Origin: Cryptomeria japonica
Lineage: Eukaryota > Streptophyta > Pinopsida > Cupressales > Cupressaceae
Assembly (NCBI RefSeq): GCF_030272615.1
Contig: NC_081412.1
Location: 139,502,747-139,566,746, forward strand
Reading direction: 5' to 3'
DNA: 64,000 nucleotides
The translations under genes were made by a program, and so were the position numbers. The notes under the pieces were generated by a model. That model worked only from the letters and a program-made list of their open reading frames with translations. It made no database searches and had not been told where the DNA came from. Positions 48,331 to 59,254 of this stretch are shown here, piece by piece; within the stretch, counting starts at the first letter, position 1, and each line of letters starts with the position of its first letter.

Positions 48331-49598
48331 TTCATTACTTACCTGTCGTAACCTGCAGCTGTAGCTTTCAGACCTCTTCCTCTATCCATGCAGCAGACCT
48401 CCTTATCCTTTTCCCCCTTTTACTAAAATGAGTTTCTTCCTTGTATAGTCTTCAATTTGTAGTGGAGGGTTATGTCCCTTCTTATGGTTACAACCCTCTC
48501 AAGAGTGGTATCTCCTCATACGGTTCTTTGCCCTTTAACAACTTCTTGTTGTTTGGGTGTAATCGTACCCCCTCAATAATTAATGACACATCTACTAATA
48601 TAAACATAAACCGTTTATGTACCCTTAATCATATCGCTGCATTGTTATCTTATATAGGGATCGTTGTATATTAGCTTGATGAAATCGGTCCTTAACAAAA
48701 ACCCGGGCTTTACTTATGATAGATAAACGTTTCTTTATTATTGCTGACAGTCTAAGCCGATTAATACTTAATTCAATCTTTTGATCTAAAACTCAGAAAA
48801 TTGAGAAGTCTTATAAATAAGACAATTTTCTTAGCATAGTAATATATTTTTGAATGCCTTTATTATGTTACTTCTTCCTTTCGGGAGTGAGAGTGTATGC
48901 AGATTCCACGTGGGTTACCTTTGCTGAGGCCTTTGTCCTTCAACCGATAAATCACTAATTTCATGAAGTGATAGCGCGTCATCCATATATTGGCTTTATG
49001 GCCCATAGTTAATATAACCGATCATTGTATTCTTGTTTCTAATAATAGTTTAAATTAAATAGTTTAAATCTTTAATTTAAACTAATTCAATTATTCTTCA
49101 CATCACTTTTGATTCACGCCTTAGCCGAGTATGATCATATTCGTCCTTTGAAATATCGTTACCATTGACGATCCCATCTTAGTTCGGGGACGGGGCATTA
49201 CACAATTTTCACAAGATAAATCGCTCCTTTAGTTTAGTGCCATTGACTCTAATTAATCCTTACTGTTATTGTGGAGACGTATTAATTTGGATGTCAATCC
49301 AATGTTCATTAATCGCTTTTGATTATCTTGGACACTATCTATGTTCAGATTCCTTCCATTTTAGTTGTCTTAATAAATATTATATCTATGGTTACTTATT
49401 TATTTATTATTATAGTTTTATTATTTATTTTTATTTGAATATTTTAGGAATATTATTAGTAATAAATATTAATAGATATTAATTAAATAATACATTTAAT
49501 AAATAAATAAATTTCATTGTTATTATTATATTAATTAATAATAATATTTACTTCATTTAGGATATATATAACGATCAAGGAGGGGACATGACAAATAG

Positions 49599-50010
49599 GA
49601 AGCAAGGGTAGGTACACCGAAGTTTGTGCCGCCTCCGATGAGTCAGGTACAATCCGACTGGAGGAGCAGTGACTGGGATGCCACCTTGTCTGACGTCTGT
49701 GTCTTGGTTGATCTCTTTTATGTCTCAATTTGATGAATGATGTACCTCTTTTACTCCCAAGTGCTTGATGAGGCTTTCTTATCGTCAAGTCTTCCGTCTC
49801 CAGTAGCATACCTTACCTTGAAGTGTTGGCGAAGCCTTTCTTTGTCATCTTGTGGTTCCTTAGTGTGGCGAAGTGAAGGTTTTGGAGGTAGATGGCAACT
49901 CCTAGAACACATGCAGTCCACCTTTATGCCTTTGGAATGTCCTTGATGATGATGGACTAGAACAGGTCGTCCTTGTCTTGGTCTGATCCTCCTCCATCTG
50001 CAAAACAAAC
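49599..50010 (-). other. sequence replacing the large ORF in element C
   Basis: It does not align with the A/B ORF. A minus-strand acceptor-like TTTGTTTTGCAG (about 49998) precedes ATGGAGGAGGAT, giving a short frame of about 30 codons. A second frame (50008-49751) is 85 codons. Neither is recognisable. It may be a remnant exon or filler captured when the ORF was lost. Confidence 0.35.
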
Positions 50011-50138
50011 CAAAAGATGATTAAGGACACATGATATATTTATCTCGATCATAGCATTTCTTACCTTAAATCATCAACAAAAAGGCATTAGAATGAAATT
50101 CACTCAAGATCCTCCCCAAGGCCAGGCCCTATAAAAAT

Positions 50139-52400
50139 TTCGCTCTGGACCCTTTGGAAGGGTCAGGAGCGAAATTTGCATTTTAGGATAAAATCTTCAC
50201 ATTTTGTGACCACAACTTGCTCAAATGCATGTCTAAGGATGCCTTTAATCTCAATCAACACTAGGCTTGATGCGAAATTGGAGCAAAACAGAGGTTTTAA
50301 TAATTTCGCTCTGGACCCTTTGGAAGGGTCGGGAGCGAAATTCAGATTCTAGGACAAATTCTATCATTTCTCTACTCCAAAATGCCTTCCAAGGCAAGCA
50401 TACACTAGTCTTCTCTCCACCAAGGCCTGGGAATCCATCTCTTGACCTTCATCATGAGCAAATTAGGTGAAATTGAGAATTTCACTCTGGACCCTTTGGA
50501 AGGGTCAGGAGCGAAATTCTTGACTTGCTTGTTTTCCTTCACCAAGGTCTATCCTTTTCACTCTCTATACTTGGACTCTCATCTTTGGATCCCTCTCCCA
50601 TACATGCAACACTTGCTTGACCCTCAAAATAGCTAGAAAGGAGAATTTCGCTAAAAATCATGGCCAGGGACAGGACCTATTTAGGATTTCGCCCTGGACC
50701 CTTTGGAAGGGTCAGGAGCGAAATCCTTGTCCTAGCTCAAAATCTTGGCCATTGGTGGCCACAATCCATTCCAAGGCATGCCTAGGGGTCCTTCCAAGCT
50801 CAATCTACCTTGATCCACACTTAGCTTGACACAAAAATGAAAGGAAAAGGTGGATTTTAGGAATTTCGCTCTGGACCCTTTGGAAGGGTCAGGAGCGAAA
50901 TTCACCTTCTTGAGCTTATTTCATCATTTTTCCACTTCAATTCACCTCAAAAGGGCAAGGACATATCAATCTATTCCTATCCAGGCCATAAAAACCAAGA
51001 ACTTGACTTGTTTTGAAAGGGAAATAGGTGCTCTTAAGAATTTCGCTCTGACCCTTTGGAAGGGTCAGGAGCGAAATTCTCCTTCTAGGCCAAAATCCTT
51101 CACATTTGGTGATCACTAGCAACTCAAAACCATGCTTAAGAACATCTCCAATCCTAATTCACCCTAACCCACACTTGGCTTGGCACAAAATTGAGAAAAA
51201 AGGGAGGTTTTGGGGAATTTCGCTCTGGACCCTATGGAAGGGTCAGGAGCGAAATCCACATTCTAGGCTTAACTCTTCATCTTTTCAACTCCAATCTTCC
51301 TTGCAAGGCAAAAATACACCACTCTACTTGCACCTACGCCATAGGAACCACTGTCTTGACCTCATCCAAGAAGAAAATAGGAGTTTCCAAGAATTTCGCT
51401 CTGGACCCTTTGGAACTGTCAGGAACAAAATTTCTATTTTAGGCTAAAATCCTTCACATTTTCACTTTGAATCACTCCCTAAGGCAAAAACATGTCAATC
51501 CACCTTCCAACATGCCTTAGAAACGAAGAACGTGGCCAAAACAAGGAAGAAAATGAGGTCTATGGGGATTTTTGCTCTGGACCCTTTGGAAGGGTCAGGA
51601 GCGCAATCCACATTCTTGGTTGGTTTTCCACTTCCTTCATCCAATTCTCCTTCAAACTTGATCAAATTCAAGCTCCTTTCTCCACATTTAAGTGATCCAT
51701 CATCAAACTAGCTCAAGACAAGGTCGTTTTCATCATTTTAGGCAAGATAGGGGGTCAAATTGAGGATTTCGCTCTGGACCTAAGCCAAGGACAGGACCTA
51801 TAGGGAATTTCGCTTTGGACCCTTTGGAAGGGTCAAGAGAGAAATTCTCCTTTTGGGTTGATTTCTACCACTTCATCGCCTCAAACCTCTTCTCAAAGGC
51901 AAATATGCATCAAAGCCTCCTCAACCATGCCTCAAAAATCCAAAACTTGGCCATATCAAAGAGCAAATAGAGGAAAAGTGAATTTCGCTCTGGACCCTTT
52001 GGAAGGGTCAGGAGCGAAATTCTCATTTTAGGCTCATTTTCACCTTTTTCCTCCCTTCTTTGGCTTGGATATAACTTATTAGGCCTCTCCTGATCATCCT
52101 CCAGTCCGAGTTAGCATTCACTTCAAGGTTTTGTGAAGAAAAAAGGGTCTCATGAATTTCGCTCTGGACCCTTTGGAAGGGTCAGGAGCGAAATTCCTCC
52201 TTATGCTCAAATCCTGACTTCATTTTCATATTTCTTCACTCCAAATAAGTATTTTGCCCTCAATAATGCCTAGGAATGAGTTAGTTCTAAGTTTGGATCA
52301 AAGTAGAATGTCCTATAGAGGAATTCGCTCTGGACCCTTTGGAAGGGTCAGGAGCAAAATTGGAATTCGCTTTGGACCCTTTGGAAGGGTCAGGAGCGAA
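50139..52400. repeat. hairpin array of element C
   Basis: At least 13 cores of the A type (TTCGCTCTGGACCCTTTGG..AGGGTCAGGAGCGAA) at about 50139, 50304, 50480, 50688, 50864, 51041, 51219, 51394, 51570, 51809, 51983, 52157, 52322 and 52364. There are two odd partial cores at 50647 and 51768, each 41 bp before a full core. Spacings fall near 165, 176 and 41-42 bp. The core at 51394 has a damaged 3' arm (ggaactgtcaggaacaaaa). Confidence 0.95.
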
Positions 52401-52420
52401 TTTTGACATTTTGGTCTCTC

Positions 52421-52510
52421 CATCAGGATTCATATATGGAATATAACATTTAAGTATAAGAAAGAAGAAAGACTTATACTTTAAGTTATATTCCATATAT
52501 ACTGTCAGGA
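52421..52510. repeat. long perfect hairpin right of the element C array
   Basis: Inverted arms 52432-52460 (tatatggaatataac, aagtataag) and 52473-52500 (cttatactt, gttatattccatata), with a 12-nt loop aaagaagaaaga. Weaker pairing (catcaggat / tcaggatg) extends outward. It is A/T rich and unlike the GC-rich array cores. Confidence 0.85.
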
Positions 52511-52594
52511 TGTTTGAGAGTGGTTTCAGACCTCCAGGAGTTATAATGCAAAATCTAGTTTTTGGAGAATTCTTCAATTTTCCAGACTTAGTCA

Positions 52595-52705
52595 AATTTC
52601 ATGATCAGGATGACATTTCAGACAGCCAAATTTCAGGACATTTGAAGATCAGGATGACATTCCAAATAGCCAAATTTCAGGACATTTGAAGATCAGGATG
52701 ACATT
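52595..52705 (+). repeat. 50-bp tandem repeat
   Basis: Just over two units of gatcaggatgacattyca followed by agccaaatttcaggacattt. Confidence 0.85.
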
Positions 52706-53937
52706 CCAGACTTCATCACTCACCAACTTGACCTAACTCAGACCTTCAAAGAGGATATTCACTCACCAAGCTTCATCGACCTCCTCAAACTCAAACAAGA
52801 CACAATTAGCAACAAGAGCAAAACTTTGTCCTAAGGAAGACTTTCAAAGATGACCCTAACTCGAAGCATCCACTGACTCACCTTTAGTTAAAACAGAGCC
52901 TGCTATCTTAGTGATCCCTCTGGCAAAACTCAGCATGCAAAGGCTAATAGACAAAACCCTAAAAGACCTAGAAACGAACCCTAGAAAGCAAAAAAAGTAG
53001 GGGTCCCCATTTGCAATGGGGCGATGTGTGAATACGTCACAACAAAACCCTTGGACCTGTAGGACGAGGTCTGGCCTAAATCAATCTGATCAAGGCAACG
53101 ATATTCAGATATCGTGAACATGCACTGTTTCCAGGTGTTGTGGCAGTTGTTGAACTTTTGTCTGTGTTCCAATATGATGCTGGTCAAAGATGCCATCATG
53201 GAAACGGAATAGATGGAGGAGAACTGACACGAATTCCAAGGTGCAAATTTCGAGGTTTGGAAGAAACCCAAAAATTAAAATTTTCTGCAAACTTAAAACC
53301 CTAGGCCGGATGTACAACATAAATGGCGCCCTGAAGACACCAAAATTCCCGACGTCCACAGAATTAGCAGAAATCGCTGACTGTTTTTAAATTCCAAGGC
53401 AAATTCGCTGGCACAAAATTTGAGGCATGGAAAACGAAGCACCCAGAAAAATATAAGACCAACCCAGAAAAGTTCTCGAAAAACCCACCAAGAATCTAAA
53501 ATCGAAATGCAGATCCGAAGACTCAAAAATTGAGGCACAGAAAACGATGCACCCAGAAAAATCTGACGACGACCCTATTAAGGTCTCGAAAAACCCACCA
53601 AGAATCTGCAACCAGGATAAAATTTCGATTTGAAATGAAGGGTCAAAACCCTAGTCGAAAATTGCAGAAACCCTAGGAAAATTTTCAATCTACAAAAACA
53701 ACCTCCTAGTTGCAAGCCCGAAAATCTCGAGAACCCTAAAAAAAACATGAACTGCTGCCCAGAACAAAGAAATTCGCCCACAAACTAGAAACCCTCAAAA
53801 CCCTCAAAAAGCCTTCAAAAAAGCAAAATCGTTTTTTAATAAAAAAACAATTAAAAAAAATCTAGAAAATATTCCAAAAAGAAGGCCATGAATTTTTATT
53901 AAAAAATTCTCCAAACTTTAAAGAATCCCATCGACCC

Positions 53938-53949
53938 GCTCTGATACCA
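53938..53949 (-). other. primer-binding site of LTR element D
   Basis: TGGTATCAGAGC on the minus strand, immediately after the LTR end ..TTTTTCA. This is the common plant tRNA initiator-Met primer site and fixes the orientation and LTR boundary. The following base run GGGTCGATGGG also fits the leader of such elements. Confidence 0.9.
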
Positions 53950-54244
53950 TGAAAAATAAATTGAATGAATGATTCAATAATCGGATAACTTTATTCAGTT
54001 ATAGAGCCATTTAAATAGGCAATTACAAGCGGTGATGTTTCTAAAAAGAAACAACTACTTCTAAAAATAGAGGCCAAAAATAGAAAACTAAATAAAGAAA
54101 AAATTACACTAATGACCATTAAAATACTAATTAAATAATAACTAAATATTCTAATACAAAGTCCCCTAATCAAACCACATTAGCCTACGGGAACCCGAGG
54201 TAGGCTGTCTCCACCACTCAACTACTTAGGAAGAGGACATTACA
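53950..54244 (-). mobile_element. 5' LTR of small LTR element D
   Basis: 295 bp, on the minus strand TGTAATGTCCTC to ATTTTTCA, next to a primer-binding site. It carries a TAGCCTACGGG..AGGTAGGCT hairpin (54181-54206) like that of the long LTR family. The interior from 53937 to 53045, and 44276 to 43694 on the other side of element C, has no recognisable gag or pol, so D is a non-autonomous or gutted element. Flanks caagg (left) and ctaat (right) do not match. Confidence 0.8.
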
Positions 54245-54248
54245 CTAA

Positions 54249-54573
54249 TTCTGGTGCAACTAGAGGAGTCTACAAAGAATTGGGAAGATCTCACCATTGA
54301 TTTGAAGCAAGATATAATAAGTTTGTATTTTGAAAAAAAAATTGTTTTTTTAATAAAAATTTCATCTCTCTTTTACACTTTTTTTTTCTTTTTTTCTATC
54401 TTGTTTTAGTGGACCAAAGAACAAACACTAGGTACTTTTGTAAAAAAATTAGTTTTCTAATTGCCAACACCAGATTTTTTATATGAGTTTTAATTATAAA
54501 CCATAAATGTTAATTTTTTTCTATTTATATGTTATTGCAGCATTCTTTAGATTTATAAATTGTCTTTATCACA
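54249..54573. other. intron sequence left of the third hAT relic
   Basis: AT-rich, with T-runs and no recognisable feature. It may include the 5' untranslated part of the hAT relic. Confidence 0.4.
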
Positions 54574-55652
54574 ATGTCAAATGAAACCCCAATCAAAAGG
54601 GACCCTTGTTGGAAACATGCTATCACCGGAGGAAAGACAAAAGAGATAATTTGTTTTCATTGCAAACAAACTTTACATGGGGAGGCATTAACAAATTGAA
54701 ATACCATCTTGCACATATGCCATGTTGAGATGGTAAACCATGCCCAAAAATGCATGAAGTGTAAGTTCAATTAGAAACCTTTGAGTAGCAAAAAGAAGCA
54801 AAGAAAGGAGATGGCAACCATTCGTGGAACTAGAGAATCTTCTTCTTCCATTCCTTCATTTCGTCCATCTTTGGGTAGTGACACTGCTAGTGTCAGTGGC
54901 AATATTAGCATTAAGCCTAGAGTTTGTGCATCTAGGTTAAATTCATATGTTTTTCCACACTAATCCATGTTCTCAATCATCACATGAGAGTATGGGTTGG
55001 AACAAAGATAAACATGATGCGGCTAAAAATGCAATTGGGTACTTTTGGTTCTATTGCACCATTTGATTCCACGCGACCAAGTAATTCTTTTTTTTTAATA
55101 TATAGTTTGATTCTTTGTCTCCTGAATTTTTTATTTTAGAGGTATCTCAAATTCAAATTTAACTCTAAATTTTAAATCCTTACTTTATTTTATTTATTTG
55201 TGTTATGTTTTCTTATTAAAAAAGCATTGTGGATGCCATTACTGTTTGTGGGGCAGGACTCAAAGCCCCTAATGATGAGGAGATAAAGGGCCCCAATTTG
55301 TCTCAAAAGATGGTTGATGTGAAAGCCACAATTGACAAGCAATGAGAGATATGGAGAAAGAAGGGTTGCACCATCATGATTGATGGTTGGATGGATAGAA
55401 GAAATAGAACATTGCTAAATTTTCTTGCTTCTTCCTAGAGTAATTGTTCTTCCTAAAATGCATTGATTTAGTGATTAAGAATTTTAATTTATATTTTATT
55501 GAATCATTGATTGTGTTTCTTTCTTAAGTGGCACGGTATTCATAAAGTCTATTGATGATTCAAGAAACACAAAAAAATGTTGAATTCCTTTGTGAAAATT
55601 TGGAGGGAATTTTGGCTCAGGTGGGTGAGGAGAATGGGTACAAATAGTTAGA
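54574..55652 (+). pseudogene. hAT-3: truncated hAT transposase relic
   Basis: Plus strand. A BED zinc finger begins at ATG 54574 (MSNETPIKRDPCWKHAITGG.., CFHCKQTLHG), with a frameshift at the finger's second half. A serine-rich linker follows (54781-54960). After intron-like AT-rich gaps, DUF659 pieces appear (55236-55440, GCTIMIDGWMDRRNRTLLNFLA) and then (about 55530-55650) GTVFIKSIDDS..GEENG.VQIVRDN. Several stops. It is cut off at 55653 by the start of another element (TGTAATGCCCC at 55658), so the C-terminal half is missing. Confidence 0.8.
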
Positions 55653-55657
55653 GATAA

Positions 55658-57180
55658 TGTAATGCCCCAAGCCGAGACACCTAGGATAAAACAGACAAAA
55701 CATTTTATTTTGAAAAGATGGCAATGCTAAAAATGTGACATGTCACACTTGCACAACACAAAGATAGTGACAAGAAGAAGGACCTCCCCATTGCACAAGC
55801 AAGGTGGCACCAGTGGAAGAATTAACAATTGTAGGATGAATCCACTATGACGAACTTACAAGAGGGGAGACAACACCCCAGCAACAAACAGGTACTAACC
55901 CGTGATCGTGTTCTCTCGCATTATGACATAAGAGTAGGATGAGGGAATCATCAACCTCCAATCCACTCGAAGACACATTAAACAATTCAATAGTACACTA
56001 AACCTAACAAGGGTTACTAACACAAGGTTTTAGCCCTTACAAGACTTCACAACACTAGGGAAATGAGCTCTCCAAGCCAAGGTGCGACAACAAGAAACCT
56101 TCATGTGAAGACATGTATCCCAAGACAAAAGATGTTCTATCTTTTCAATGACAACACTTAAGAGCATGATCCAAAATTTAGGAGACTCATGAGTCCATGC
56201 AAAACTACTTTTGTTCAAAAAGTTTTCCCATACAAGGTCTAGAATTACATGTTGTCCGATGTATGAAGGGACAACAGTGCTCCCAGGGGACTACAATGCC
56301 CTAGTAGGACTAGCATTGTAGTACTAGCATTGTAGTCCTTCCTAAGAGTTGTAGTCCAATCCTAGCATTGGAGTCTTGGCCAGTAAGCAATCCCAAGGTG
56401 GGGATTGGTCCCTAGGACATGCCAAACACTAAGGGAATACCCAAGAGAGACTACAAAATTTGGACCCTAAAATGTCATAAACGACCTCAGTCGATTGGAG
56501 ATCCTATCTCCGCAAGAATGAGACACCTAAGATGCATGAAGGAAAAGGTACATAACAAAATTGAGATATCCCCAAGGCTCCAACATGCTTCCCTAAGCAA
56601 GATCGACAAGGGGAAGGTGGATTCGATTACTAAATGTTAGGTTGAATGAATGTTTTGAAGTTCAGTATATGCATTTAGTAGTTTGAAAATCCATGTTATC
56701 CTTTGAAGATTGCACCGGCCTCTGCTAAGTTGTGTCTAAAACTGGCAAAGCAGGGCCTGGTTATTTGAAAGTTCTGTCTATTTATTCAGGATGTTGTTCT
56801 AGCTAGAATAGTTTAGTTTCTCTCCCCTTACCCTTTTCTGTTTATTAAAAAAAATTATAACTAGGTATTCAAACAGCATCATATTTAATGAACCTCTGAT
56901 GGATATGAGACTTGTAGAGTCTTAGAAGCGGCCTATAGAACCTTTCCCGAAGTATATCTTATGCAGCAGGCATAAGTCCCCTTGTGCTTACCAACAAACA
57001 TATCACTGCTGAGTTATCCCACGTAAGTCAAGACCTAATAGTCAAAACCCGAGGTTGTCTCCTTATGATAGTTCATAGCAGCATTAGGAACTTCCTTACT
57101 CAAGAGAGAATGGGATCAGCTTGGTATTCTATTTTGTATCGACCAAAGAGATTAGCAGCACTTTTCCCGCGTCAACGCCG
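55658..57180 (+). other. LTR-like start and leader region before the gypsy relic
   Basis: Begins TGTAATGCCCCAAGCC inside the hAT-3 relic, a typical plant LTR start. The stretch has no gene that can be supported. A local repeat of gcattgtagtact and cattgtagtcc lies near 56285-56375. I could not find the LTR end or a primer-binding site. Confidence 0.45.
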
Positions 57181-58345
57181 ACCACCCAACATCAGACCTT
57201 ATGAGTACCCATATATACAAAAAAGTCAAATTGAAAAATTGTTCGAGAGATACTAAATGCGGGAATTATTAGGCATAGCCAAAGTGCTTAATCCTCGCCT
57301 ATGGTGGTGGTGCATAAGAAGGATCAAACTTGGCGTATGTGCCCAGACTATTGAGTGCTCAACATGTACACCATCAAAGATAAGTTTCGTATTCCTATCA
57401 TTGATGATTTATTAGATGAATTGAATGGAACTATGGCTTTTACAAAGTTAGATCCAAATTCAAATAAAAGAAGAGGATATTCCAAGACAGCATTTAAGAA
57501 TCATGAAGGTCACTATGAGTTTTTGCTGATGCCATTTCGTCTTACTAATGCACCATCAGCATTTCAAAGTTTGATGAACTCCATCTCTAAGAAATTTTTT
57601 AAGTTTGTATTAGTGTTCTTTAATGATATATTGATTTATGGCAAGACATGGCAGGAACATTTGCAACATGTAGATCAAGCATTACAAGTTCTCAAAGATC
57701 ACCAACTCTATGCTAAGCCTTCCCGATGTGCATTTGGTCTTAAAGACATGGAGTATTTGGGACACATAGTTTCACATGAGGGAGTAAAGGTGGATCCTAA
57801 CAGAATTAAGACTATCATGGAATGCCCTATTCCCAAAACCATTAAGAAATTAAGGGGCTTCTTGGGATTGACTGGTTACTATTGAAGATTTGTGAAAAAT
57901 TATGGCTGTATAGTAGCATCCCTCACAACTTTATTGAAGAAGGATTCTTTTCAATGGAATGAGTTAGCTAATGCAACATTTGAGAAATTGAAGGAGGCTA
58001 TGTGTACTGCTCAGTTCTTGCCACTACAAACTTCACCAAAGATTTTATTATGGAATGTGATGGTTCAGGAAATGGTATAGGAACAGTTCTCAAGCAAGAC
58101 AATCGGCCCATTGCTTTTGAAAGTCGTATATTAAAAGGTAAGAATCAACTCAAACCTATCTATGAAAAGGGAATGCTATCTATTCTTCATGTAGTAAAAC
58201 AATGAAGGCATTATCTAATGGGAAGATACTTCAACGTTAAGACAAATCATGATAGCCTAAAGTTTTTTTGGAACAAAGATTATCTTCTAAATGGCAACAA
58301 AAATGGATCACTAAGATGTTGGGACATGACTTTGACATTGTATGT
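57180..58345 (+). pseudogene. decayed Ty3/gypsy reverse transcriptase and RNase H
   Basis: Plus strand. RT N-terminal block RPYEYPYIQKSQIEK (about 57198), then TWRMCPDY*VLN, IKDKFRIPIIDDLLDELNG, FEFLLMPF-type block YEFLLMPFRLTNAPSAFQ, catalytic block FVLVFFNDILIYG (57605-57645) in which the first catalytic Asp of the usual xxDD is Asn, and FLGLTGYY*RFVKNYG. This is followed by the RNase H region ([15 protein letters not shown] near 58040, KWQQKWITKMLGHDFDI near 58300). Stops and frameshifts occur throughout, several from CGA to TGA. A short deletion after FTKLD removes part of the SGYHQI block. Integrase and gag were not recognised. Confidence 0.9.
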
Positions 58346-58720
58346 TCTGGATCCCACTCTGTGATCCATCATCATGATGAGATAATGATATGAATAACTT
58401 TTAATGAATAAACTGTATCTTCTTCATTGACATCCCTGATGAACTTGGATCTGGGATATTACAACGTAATGACGGGGGTACAACAAAAAGGAGTACAGAT
58501 AAAAAAATAAACTAGGAAGAAAGTATAAATTGCTGATGTCATGATCAAGTAACTGAATGTGGAAGGGTGAAGGAAAAAATGAATTTAAAAAAAACCCATA
58601 ATATTTAACCATAATAACAATGTTGTCCCACTCCCTCAAGATCAGACCTTTCCTAGCATAAAATTACAACTAAAAAATGTTAAAATTTATGATATGTCAT
58701 AGAAGGAGACCAACTCTTAC
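58346..58720. other. intron sequence next to exon 1
   Basis: Begins with about 40 bp (ttctggatcccactctgtgatcc) that match one arm of the foldback element at 63542-63790. The remainder shows nothing recognisable up to the exon 1 donor. Confidence 0.5.
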
Positions 58721-59254
58721 ATTGTGTTTCAAGAAAATGACTGAAGCTTCCTTATCACCAGCTCCTTTGCATAACTTCATGAAACCCTGCTCGATATACT
58801 TGCAACTTCCACAAGCTGTTCTGTAAAAATCCACCACCACTAGAGAGTCTGTTTCCTTGGCTGCCTCAAGAATTTCATTCAATTCTGCATCGTTCCTGAA
58901 TTCTTTAACACAATCTACGGGGCATAGATCTGTATCATCTTCATTATCAACTAACGTCCCTTGACTTTCACTCTTCATCCTCCTGTACTCCGCGGCATTA
59001 AGGGCTGCACATATTTTACTTTTTACCTTGAAAGAGATTTTCTTCTTAGTGCTGACATGATTCTCAATGCATGCAAGTCTGAGTCCTGGCAACACATGAA
59101 AGGATCCAAACTGATGATATTTCCGTGTGACTATTGCAGCATTTAAAGGCATCCCATTAAGCGATGGATATTGACTCCTTATGCTAGATAGAAGCATAGG
59201 GCTCTGGAAAACGCCAGTACCATTGACATTAAGAAAGGAGAAACATGTGTTCAT
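58721..59254 (-). CDS. chloroplast thioredoxin-like protein, exon 1 (178 codons)
   Basis: Minus strand, start ATG at 59254, donor AAT|GTAAGAG at 58720, phase 0. The first 60-90 residues are Ser/Arg/Lys rich and poor in acidic residues, as in a chloroplast transit peptide. An acidic linker (DNEDDTDLCPVD) follows, then the first half of a thioredoxin fold (KETDSLVVVDFYRTACGSCKYIEQGF) with the redox pair as CGSC at 148-151 in place of WCGPC. The match is to plant thioredoxin-like 4-type chloroplast proteins (recognised from memory). Exon 2 is at 32798-32851. The fold is completed by an exon outside or lost from the window. The exon is unbroken. Confidence 0.85.

Larger units (their letters stand above)
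47240..49593 (+). mobile_element. solo LTR-like element (copy e) nested in element C
   Basis: TGTAATGTCCCT to GGGGACATGACA, 2,354 bp, perfect 5-bp duplication aatag (47235-47239 and 49594-49598). An internal ggggcattaca at 49192-49202 looks like an end but has no matching flank. A TATA-like ttatataggg near 48650 suggests plus orientation. The interior is a tandem repeat (47455-47700) and long AT-rich sequence. No coding. Confidence 0.8.
44277..53044 (-). mobile_element. element C: third, ORF-less copy of the TGTTG...CAACA family
   Basis: TGTTGATGTG at 44277 to CGTCACAACA at 53044. The 5-bp duplication is aaact (44272-44276) against aaacc (53045-53049), one mismatch. The 5' block to about 44899 and 46868-47239 align with A and B, including the second TATA box and the aaccctaattagggtttgtta block. 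The large ORF is replaced by about 400 bp of other sequence (49599-50010), and P1 is missing. The hairpin array (50139-52400) is of the A subfamily. Two solo LTRs are nested (44900-46862 and 47240-49593). Net length is about 4.4 kb. This looks like an internally deleted derivative. Confidence 0.8.
32852..58720 (-). other. giant intron 1 of the thioredoxin-like gene (25,869 bp)
   Basis: Bounded by donor AAT|GTAAGAG at 58720 and acceptor TTATGTAG| at 32852. It contains, from right to left: a Ty3/gypsy relic, a hAT relic, a small LTR element carrying element C (itself carrying two solo LTRs), and a hAT carrying a solo LTR, a 795-bp insertion and a second hAT. Whether it is still spliced cannot be read from the sequence; both splice sites look normal. 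Confidence 0.75.

Noticed and set aside
47240-49202. Alternative right end of LTR copy e at ggggcattaca (49202)
   Set aside because: The following bases (caatt) do not match the left flank aatag, whereas the end at 49593 is followed by aatag exactly.
55658-58463. A complete LTR element from TGTAATGCCCC (55658) to gggatattaca (58463)
   Set aside because: Flanks gataa and acgta do not match and no second LTR or primer site is visible.
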